From NCBI RefSeq assembly GCF_047553045.1, contig NZ_CP180208.1:496001-560000 (forward strand): a DNA stretch of 64,000 bases, given 5' to 3'. Under the pieces are notes generated by a model. That model was not told where the DNA came from and ran no database searches. It was given only the letters and a program-made list of their open reading frames with translations. Position numbers and translations under genes: made by a program. This document shows positions 33,984 to 41,433 of the stretch, one piece after another (position 1 is the stretch's first letter; each line of letters opens with the position of its first letter). The DNA comes from Sphingomonas_L flavalba_A. GTDB lineage: Bacteria; Pseudomonadota; Alphaproteobacteria; Sphingomonadales; Sphingomonadaceae.

Positions 33984-34261
33984 CAAGGAGAATATGTTAG
34001 ACGCTTGCGAGCGTCTTCGCTTAGGCCAAAATCCAAACGTATTCTCGGCTCGCATTCAGACGTCAGGCGGCGGATTAACACAGGCGAGCCGCAACCACTG
34101 GATGGCAAGCCGAGTTCCGTGAGTTCTTGTGCCCCTGTCCCGTCGCGGGACGGGCGGGGTTAATGGAGCATGACCTTTTTTGCGGGGTTTTTCCGCTTCA
34201 CCTCAATGTCGGGCGATCAATCCACGCGCCGTCGAGACGATGTCGATTGAAGGGCGGTATC

Positions 34262-34960
34262 ATGACGAAATATCTGGTTTCCATTCTGGCCCTTGCCTGC
34301 GCGACGCAGGCGTCCGCCGGCAATCTGGTCGGCAATGGCGATTTCGAGGCGGGCAATACCGGCTTCACATCCGATTACCGCCATTCCCCCGCGAGCGGCC
34401 TTGATGCGGGAGTTTACGCGGTCGGGGCGTCGCCGACGGCGTGGCATGGCTATTTCTCGGCGATTGGCGACCACGGCAGCGGTTCGGGCAACATGCTGCT
34501 GGTCAACGGCGCCAGCGACATCACCAAGAATGTCTGGGTGTCAGGCGCGATCGCGGTCAGCGCCGGGCAGGACTATTTCTTCGAGGCGTTCGTCGCTTCG
34601 CTCTATCCGTCCAGCCCGCCGATCCTGACCTTCCTCTATGCGCTGGATGGCGGGCCGGCGCAGGAGCTGGCGACGCTGTCGAACACTCTGGAGCTTGGCG
34701 TGTGGGAAGGCTTGTCGACCAGTTTCAACACCGGTTCGGCGACCACGGTGCAGTTGTTCCTGCGCAACGCGCAGCCAGCCTATAACGGCAACGACTTCGC
34801 GGTCGACGATGTTTATCTTGGCACCACCTCTATCGTGAATCCCGGCCCGATTGGCGGCGTGCCGGAGCCGGCGACCTGGGCGATGATGATCCTCGGCATG
34901 GGCGCCGTCGGCGGTGCCATGCGCCGCCGCAAGGGGAACATGCCGGTCTCGTTCGCCTGA
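34262..34960 (+). CDS. PEPxxWA-CTERM sorting domain protein
   Basis: This 232-residue exported protein has signal peptide MTKYLVSILALACATQASA and a jelly-roll-like beta body (NLVGNGDFEAGNTGF, ATTVQLFLRNAQPAYNGNDFAVDDVYL), the style of carbohydrate-binding or DUF642-type surface proteins. The C-terminal signal is PEPATWAMMILGMGAVGG followed by AMRRRKG. Together with the protein at 16965 it implies a PEP-CTERM/exosortase system elsewhere in the genome. It lies between the abi/IS region and sdhB. Confidence 0.9.
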   Translation: MTKYLVSILALACATQASAGNLVGNGDFEAGNTGFTSDYRHSPASGLDAGVYAVGASPTAWHGYFSAIGDHGSGSGNMLLVNGASDITKNVWVSGAIAVSAGQDYFFEAFVASLYPSSPPILTFLYALDGGPAQELATLSNTLELGVWEGLSTSFNTGSATTVQLFLRNAQPAYNGNDFAVDDVYLGTTSIVNPGPIGGVPEPATWAMMILGMGAVGGAMRRRKGNMPVSFA

Positions 34961-35119
34961 ATGCCGTCGCGGCCCGCGGCGCAGGCCGGGCGCCGGCTGT
35001 CGGGGCGCCGCGCGGCGGGCAAGGCGCTGGAAAAGGGGAAATTCCGGCGGCGGTGCGACAGGTGGCTTTCGTTTGCCTGCCCTTTTGGCTATCGCAGCCC
35101 GCGAAAGGGACTCTGACGC

Positions 35120-35905
35120 ATGGCCGAATTCTCGCTTCCGAAGAACAGCACCATCACCAAGAAGGGCAAGGCACACGCCGCGCCCGAGGGGGCGACCCGT
35201 ATCCGGAAGTTCAAGATTTATCGTTACGACCCCGATTCGGGCGAGAACCCGCGCTACGACACGTTCGAGATCGACGAGGACGATTGCGGGCCGATGGTGC
35301 TGGACGCGATCATCAAGATCAAGAGCGAGCAGGACGCCAGCCTGACCTTCCGCCGGTCCTGCCGCGAGGGGATTTGCGGGTCGTGCGCGATGAATATCGA
35401 CGGCACCAACACCCTAGCCTGCACCAAGGCGATCGAGGACATCAAGGGCGAGGTGCGGATCACCCCGCTGCCGCATATGGACGTGGTCAAGGACCTGGTC
35501 GGCGACTTCACCCATTTCTACGCGCAATATGCGTCGATCCAGCCCTGGCTGAAGACGGCGACGCCGCCGCCGTCGGGCAAGGAGCGGCTGCAGTCGCCGG
35601 AGGACCGCGCCAAGCTGGACGGGCTGTACGAGTGCATCCTGTGCGCCTGCTGTTCGACATCCTGCCCGAGCTACTGGTGGAACAGCGACAAGTTCCTTGG
35701 CCCGGCGATTCTGCTCCAGGCCTATCGCTGGCTGGCGGACAGCCGCGACGAGATGACCGGCGAGCGGCTGGACGACCTTGAGGACCCGTTCCGCCTGTAT
35801 CGCTGCCACACGATTATGAACTGCGCCAATGTCTGCCCCAAGGGCCTGAACCCGGCGCGGGCGATTGCCGAGACCAAGAAGCTGATGGTCGAGCGCGCGG
35901 TTTGA
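35120..35905 (+). CDS. sdhB: Succinate dehydrogenase iron-sulfur subunit
   Basis: This 261-residue electron-transfer subunit has the 2Fe-2S cluster in SCREGICGSCAMNIDG and NTLAC (about residues 76-98), and the 4Fe-4S and 3Fe-4S ligands in YECILCACCSTSCPSYWW (about 172-188) and CHTIMNCANVCPKGLNP (about 232-248). It passes electrons from SdhA to the quinone. It is separated from sdhA by 10.7 kb containing at least eight unrelated genes. The thioesterase gene overlaps its end by 4 bases. Confidence 0.98.
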   Translation: MAEFSLPKNSTITKKGKAHAAPEGATRIRKFKIYRYDPDSGENPRYDTFEIDEDDCGPMVLDAIIKIKSEQDASLTFRRSCREGICGSCAMNIDGTNTLACTKAIEDIKGEVRITPLPHMDVVKDLVGDFTHFYAQYASIQPWLKTATPPPSGKERLQSPEDRAKLDGLYECILCACCSTSCPSYWWNSDKFLGPAILLQAYRWLADSRDEMTGERLDDLEDPFRLYRCHTIMNCANVCPKGLNPARAIAETKKLMVERAV

Positions 35906-36384
35906 GCGAAGCCGGAGACGGCGGCGCGGCGGCGCCGTTCTTCATCCACCACCCGGACCCCGACAACCCCGGCTGGCATGTCTGGGAGCTGAGCGACCCG
36001 ACGCGGTTCAATGCCTCGCTCGGCAGGTTCCGCGTGCGGATGGAGCCGGACGGGCGGGTGCGGGTGCGGACCCGGCCGGAACACCGCCATTCCAACGTCG
36101 CCGGGGCGCTGCACGGCGGCGCGCTGCTCGGCTATATCGACATCGCGCTGTTCGCGGCGGCGCGGATGCACGGCATTATCGAGGCGGGCAAGGCGGTGAC
36201 GCTTGACCTGTCCGTCCAGTTCATCGCGCCGGGCGCGGTAGACGCGCCGCTGGACCTGGTGATCGAGATATTGCGCGAGACCGGGCGGCTGCTGTTTCTG
36301 CGCGGGCTGGTCGAGCAGGGCGAGGGCGCGGCGCCGGTCGCCGGGTTCAGCGGCACGATCCGCAAGCCGGAGCGGGCGCGGTGA
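35902..36384 (+). CDS. PaaI-family (hotdog) thioesterase
   Basis: This 160-residue hotdog-fold protein contains EHRHSNVAGALHGGALLGYIDIA, with the HGG-type active-site region of PaaI/YbgC thioesterases, followed by VTLDLSVQFIAPG. It probably hydrolyses an acyl-CoA. It starts with TTG at 35902 inside the sdhB stop (TTGA overlap), and its end overlaps the GTG of zapE by 4 bases, so sdhB, this gene and zapE are one coupled operon. Confidence 0.85.
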   Translation: MSEAGDGGAAAPFFIHHPDPDNPGWHVWELSDPTRFNASLGRFRVRMEPDGRVRVRTRPEHRHSNVAGALHGGALLGYIDIALFAAARMHGIIEAGKAVTLDLSVQFIAPGAVDAPLDLVIEILRETGRLLFLRGLVEQGEGAAPVAGFSGTIRKPERAR

Positions 36385-37493
36385 GCCGGCTGGTCGAGCG
36401 TTATGCCGCGCTGGTCGCCGCCGGCGAGCTGCGGCAGGACCCGGTGCAGGCGGCGGCGGCGGAGCAGCTGGGCGCGCTGCAAAAGGCGCTGGAGGCGCCG
36501 CCGCGGCGCGGATCGGTGCTGTGGCGGTTGACCGGGCGGGTGCCGGAGGTGCCGCGCGGGCTGTATATCTGGGGCGCAGTGGGCCGCGGCAAATCGATGC
36601 TGATGGACCTGTTCTTCAACAGCCTGGCGATCCGGCGCAAGCGGCGGGTGCATTTCCACGAGTTCATGCTGGAGACCCACGCCCGGCTGCGCGACGCGCG
36701 CGAGGCGGGCAAGGGCGACCCGATCCCGATCGTCGCCGAGCAGTTGAAGGGCGAGGCGCGGCTGATCGCGTTCGACGAGATGGTGGTCAACAACAGCGCC
36801 GACGCGATGATCCTGTCGCGGCTGTTCACCGCGCTGATCGAGGCGGGCACCTGCGTCGTCGCGACGTCGAACCGGCCGCCGGCGGACCTGTACAAGGACG
36901 GGCTGAACCGCGAGCATTTCCTGCCGTTCATCGCGCTGATCGAGGACCGGCTGGACGTGATCGCGCTCAATGGGCCGACCGATTACCGGCTGGAGCGGCT
37001 GGCCGGGGTCAGGACCTGGCACGTGCCCAACGGCCCGGCGGCGACGGCGGCGCTGTCCGAGGCGTTTTTCCGCCTGACCGATTTTCCGGTCGAGGACCGG
37101 GCGCATGTGCCGGCGGAGGACGTGCCGGTGACGGGCGGGCGGGTGCTGCACGTGCCCAAGAGCCTGAAAGGCGTCGGCGTGCTGTCGTTCAGGCGGCTGT
37201 GCGGCGAGGCGCGCGGGGCGGCCGACTATCTGGCGCTTGCCCGGCGCTATCACACCATCATCATCGTCGGCATCCCGAAGATGGGGCCGGAGAACCGCAA
37301 CGAGGCGGCGCGCTTCGTCACCCTGATCGATGCGCTGTACGAACATAACGTCAAACTGCTCGCCGCCGCCGACGCGGTGCCGGCCGAACTGTACGAGGCC
37401 GGCGACGGCCGCTTCGAGTTCGACCGCACGGTCAGCCGGCTGATGGAGATGCAGTCGCAGGCCTATCTGGCAGGCGGGCACGGCGTGGCGTGA
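36381..37493 (+). CDS. zapE: Cell division protein ZapE (AFG1-like ATPase)
   Basis: This 370-residue AAA-type ATPase has Walker A in YIWGAVGRGKSMLMDLFF (about residues 61-78), the family motif RRVHFHEFMLETHARL, Walker B LIAFDEMVVNN, VATSNRPPADLYKDGLNREHFLPFI, and the C-terminal IIIVGIPKMGPENRNEAARFVTLID. In E. coli it associates with the Z-ring; mitochondrial AFG1/LACE1 is homologous. It uses a GTG start within the previous stop (GTGA). Confidence 0.95.
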   Translation: MSRLVERYAALVAAGELRQDPVQAAAAEQLGALQKALEAPPRRGSVLWRLTGRVPEVPRGLYIWGAVGRGKSMLMDLFFNSLAIRRKRRVHFHEFMLETHARLRDAREAGKGDPIPIVAEQLKGEARLIAFDEMVVNNSADAMILSRLFTALIEAGTCVVATSNRPPADLYKDGLNREHFLPFIALIEDRLDVIALNGPTDYRLERLAGVRTWHVPNGPAATAALSEAFFRLTDFPVEDRAHVPAEDVPVTGGRVLHVPKSLKGVGVLSFRRLCGEARGAADYLALARRYHTIIIVGIPKMGPENRNEAARFVTLIDALYEHNVKLLAAADAVPAELYEAGDGRFEFDRTVSRLMEMQSQAYLAGGHGVA

Positions 37494-37567
37494 TGGTGGC
37501 GCGGCGCGGGATGGACGGGCGCGCGGCTTTCGGCGATGAAACGGCCATCACGACAAGGGGATATGCG

Positions 37568-38947
37568 ATGCGCCACCTGCTGTTCGCCACCGCCGCGCTG
37601 CTGAGCGCGCCGGCGCTGGCCGCACCCGCCGCCACCGACTGGCATGCCGAGGGGCGGGCGATCTACGAGCATGCGATTGCGGTGCCGACGGTGACCGGGC
37701 GCGGGCAGACGCCGGCGCTGGCGGCGTGGCTGAAGGCGCGGTTTGCCGCCGGCGGGCTGACCGATGCGGTGATCAAGCCTTATGACGGCGAGGCGGCGCT
37801 GATCCTGCGCTGGAAGGCGGAGGGCACGCCTGCGAAAAAGCCGGTGCTGCTGATGGCCCATATGGATGTGGTCGAGGCCAAGGCCGAGGACTGGTCGCGC
37901 GACCCGTTCAAGCTGGTCGAGGAGGACGGCTATTTCTATGGGCGCGGCACGATCGACGACAAGCAGGGGGTGACCGCGGTGACCACCGCACTGCTGCGGC
38001 TGAAGGCGGAAGGGTTCAAGCCCAAACGCGACATCATCGTGCTGTTCACTGGCGACGAGGAGACCGACGGCAAGGGTGCCGACCTGGCCGCGACCGAGTG
38101 GCGGGACCTGATCGACGCCGAATACGCGCTGAACGCCGATGCCGGCGGCGGGGCGAAGGACAAGGACGGCAAGATGCTGGGCTATGCCCTGCAGACGTCG
38201 GAAAAGACCTATGCCGACTATACGTTCACCGTCCACAATCCCGGCGGGCACAGTTCGCGGCCCCGGCCGGACAACGCGATATACGAGCTGGCCGACGTGC
38301 TGAAGACGCTGGCCGCGTACCGTTTCCAGCCGATGCTGGACGACACGACGCGCGCCTATTTCCACGAGCGGCAGAAGGTGGAGAAGGGGCCGCTGGGCGA
38401 CGCGATGCGGCGCTGGCTGGCCAACCCGGAGGACGGCGCCGCCGCCGACGCGGTCGAGGCCGACCCGCGCGAGGTGGGCGGCACCCGCACCCGCTGCGTC
38501 GCGACCCGGCTGGAGGGCGGCCACGCCAACAACGCGCTGCCGCAAAGCGCCGTCGCCAACGTCAACTGCCGGATCTTCCCCGGCGTGACCCCGCAGGCGA
38601 TCGAACAGGAATTGCAGGCGCTGGCCGGGCCTAAGGTAGCGGTGAAGCTGGTCGGCGCGCCGAAATACGCTGGCGCGTCGCCGCTGACCCCGGAGGTGCT
38701 GAACGCCTATACCACCACGGTTCACAAGCGTTTTCCCGGCGCGACGATCATTCCCAAGATGGAGGCGGGGGCGACCGACGGCCTGTATCTGCGCGCCGTC
38801 GGCATTCCGGTCTATGGCGTCGATGGCGGCTGGATCGTCATTCCCGACGACGAGCGCGCCCACGGGCAGGACGAGCGGATGCCGGTCAAGGCGTTTTATG
38901 ACCAGCTTGACCACTGGCACGACCTGATCGCGGCGGTCGCCGGATAG
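37568..38947 (+). CDS. Secreted M20-family metallopeptidase
   Basis: This 459-residue protein has signal peptide MRHLLFATAALLSAPALAAPA. Zinc-binding motifs are VLLMAHMDVVEA (His about 97), GRGTIDDKQG (bridging Asp about 128), TGDEETDG (catalytic Glu and ligand about 162), and DAGGG, with the lid domain near NPGGHSSRPRPDNAIYEL. The M20 family cleaves dipeptides or acylated amino acids. I chose ATG 37568 because the signal peptide begins there; the frame extends upstream to 37490. Confidence 0.92.
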   Translation: MRHLLFATAALLSAPALAAPAATDWHAEGRAIYEHAIAVPTVTGRGQTPALAAWLKARFAAGGLTDAVIKPYDGEAALILRWKAEGTPAKKPVLLMAHMDVVEAKAEDWSRDPFKLVEEDGYFYGRGTIDDKQGVTAVTTALLRLKAEGFKPKRDIIVLFTGDEETDGKGADLAATEWRDLIDAEYALNADAGGGAKDKDGKMLGYALQTSEKTYADYTFTVHNPGGHSSRPRPDNAIYELADVLKTLAAYRFQPMLDDTTRAYFHERQKVEKGPLGDAMRRWLANPEDGAAADAVEADPREVGGTRTRCVATRLEGGHANNALPQSAVANVNCRIFPGVTPQAIEQELQALAGPKVAVKLVGAPKYAGASPLTPEVLNAYTTTVHKRFPGATIIPKMEAGATDGLYLRAVGIPVYGVDGGWIVIPDDERAHGQDERMPVKAFYDQLDHWHDLIAAVAG

Positions 38948-38965
38948 CAGCGGGCGGGGCGGACG

Positions 38966-39262
38966 ATGATCGCGCGCGAGGCTGCGCTGACCTTTCTGAC
39001 CGTGCTGCTGCTGATCGTCGGCGGGCTGTGGTTCGCCGACGTGCTGGGCTGGCAACCGGTGCTGCTGCTTGCCGTCGTCATCGTCGCGCTGCTGTTCGAA
39101 CGGCGGCGTTACGAACGGCGGACCGGCGGGCAGCCGGGGCCGGAATGGGAGCTGACCGGCGAAAGCTGGACCGACCCGAACACCGGCCACATCGTCCGCG
39201 TCTGGTTCGACCCGGAGACCGGCGACCGCCGCGAGGTCCGCACAGAACCCCCGCTGCACTAG
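38966..39262 (+). CDS. Small membrane protein, unknown function
   Basis: This 98-residue protein has two adjacent hydrophobic segments (LTFLTVLLLIVGGLWFADVLG and PVLLLAVVIVALLF) followed by a soluble acidic/basic tail with WELTGESWTDPNTGHIVRVWFDPETGDRREV. The tail resembles a short repeated DP-TG beta hairpin. It follows the M20 peptidase by 18 bp and is likely co-transcribed. No family is recognised. Confidence 0.7.
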   Translation: MIAREAALTFLTVLLLIVGGLWFADVLGWQPVLLLAVVIVALLFERRRYERRTGGQPGPEWELTGESWTDPNTGHIVRVWFDPETGDRREVRTEPPLH

Positions 39263-39276
39263 CGGAAGGTCAATTA

Positions 39277-39299
39277 TTGCAATTGATTTGCAAGTGCAA
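39277..39299. promoter_or_regulatory. TTGCAA direct repeats upstream of mdh
   Basis: TTGCAA occurs at 39277-39282 and 39288-39293, 11 bp apart (one helical turn), followed by TGCAA at 39295-39299. They lie in an AT-rich patch about 115 bp before mdh. This resembles the TTTGCAA-type sites of RamB/ScfR/PccR regulators of acyl-CoA metabolism, but the spacing differs from the published PccR arrangement as I remember it. A candidate operator for the TCA operon. Confidence 0.4.
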
Positions 39300-39413
39300 A
39301 GATTTACGAGGCTGAACAGTTGAAGCCTTAACTTATTCGGCCTAAGGCCCCGCCGAGTTCAACGCGCGCGGGTGCTTTGCGGCAATTTCGCGCACCCCGA
39401 AGCGGAGGAATGG

Positions 39414-40376
<963 letters not shown>

Positions 40377-40461
40377 TCCATATGCGCGGGGCCGCCCGGC
40401 GGCCTCGCGCGCCCGACACAGCACCCGCCGCTGCGGCGTAGGCGAAGGACGAAGCGAACCC

Positions 40462-41346
40462 ATGAGCATTCTTGTCGACAAGAACACCAAGGTCATCACC
40501 CAGGGCATCACCGGGGCGCAGGGCACCTTCCACAGCGAGCAGGCGATCGCCTATGGCACGCAGGTGGTCGGCGGGGTGACGCCGGGCAAGGGCGGCACCA
40601 GCCATATCGGCCTGCCGGTGTTCGACACGGTCGGCGAGGCGGTTGCCGCGACCGGCGCCGATGCCAGCGTCATCTACGTGCCGCCGCCCTTCGCCGCCGA
40701 CTCGATCCTGGAAGCGATCGACGCCGAGGTGCCGCTGATCGTCTGCATCACCGAGGGCATTCCGGTGCTCGACATGGTCAAGGTCAAGCGGTCCCTGTCG
40801 GGATCGAAATCGCGGCTGATCGGGCCGAACTGCCCCGGCGTGCTGACCCCCGGCGAGTGCAAGATCGGCATCATGCCGGGCAATATCTTCTCCAAGGGAT
40901 CGGTCGGCGTCGTCTCGCGTTCCGGTACGCTGACCTATGAGGCGGTGTTCCAGACGACCAACGAAGGGTTGGGCCAGACCACGGCGGTCGGCATTGGCGG
41001 CGACCCGGTCAACGGCACCAACTTCATTGACGTGCTGGAGTTGTTTCTGGCCGACGAAGCCACCAAGTCGATCATCATGATCGGCGAGATCGGCGGTTCG
41101 GCAGAGGAGGAAGCGGCGCAGTTCCTGATCGACGAGGCGAAGCGCGGGCGCAAGAAGCCTGTGGTCGGCTTCATCGCCGGGCGCACCGCCCCGCCGGGAC
41201 GCCGGATGGGCCATGCCGGCGCGATCGTGTCCGGCGGCAAGGGCGGCGCCGACGACAAGATCGCGGCGATGGAAGCCGCCGGGATCACGGTGTCGCCAAG
41301 CCCGTCGGAGCTGGGCACGACGCTGGCCCGGGTTCTGAAGGGGTAA
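40462..41346 (+). CDS. sucD: Succinyl-CoA ligase alpha subunit
   Basis: This 294-residue subunit has the CoA-binding Rossmann domain (KVITQGITGAQGTFHSEQAI, GGVTPGKGG), GPNCPGVLTPGECKIGIMPG, and the active-site phospho-His in RMGHAGAIVSGGKGGA (about residue 251). It makes ATP/GTP from succinyl-CoA with SucC. The beta subunit gene sucC is not in the window, which is notable because sucCD is usually contiguous. Confidence 0.98.
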   Translation: MSILVDKNTKVITQGITGAQGTFHSEQAIAYGTQVVGGVTPGKGGTSHIGLPVFDTVGEAVAATGADASVIYVPPPFAADSILEAIDAEVPLIVCITEGIPVLDMVKVKRSLSGSKSRLIGPNCPGVLTPGECKIGIMPGNIFSKGSVGVVSRSGTLTYEAVFQTTNEGLGQTTAVGIGGDPVNGTNFIDVLELFLADEATKSIIMIGEIGGSAEEEAAQFLIDEAKRGRKKPVVGFIAGRTAPPGRRMGHAGAIVSGGKGGADDKIAAMEAAGITVSPSPSELGTTLARVLKG

Positions 41347-41384
41347 GGGGGACCTGAACCGTCCGCCTCAAAGGCGGGGATTCG

Positions 41385-41425
41385 GGATTGCGTGTTTCAA
41401 GATCCCGGCTTCCGCCGGGATGACG
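41385..41425. repeat. Extragenic palindrome before sucA
   Basis: GATCCCGGCTTCCGCCGGGATGACGA contains the stem ATCCCGGC/GCCGGGAT around TTCC. This is a widespread extragenic palindrome in proteobacteria. It sits between sucD and sucA and may modulate the relative level of the two in the operon. Confidence 0.7.
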
Positions 41426-41433
41426 AGGTGAAG

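Noticed and set aside
33656..34108. 150-codon minus-strand ORF overlapping the abi 5' region
   Set aside because: It overlaps the candidate RNA and the abi start in another frame and has no recognisable motif.
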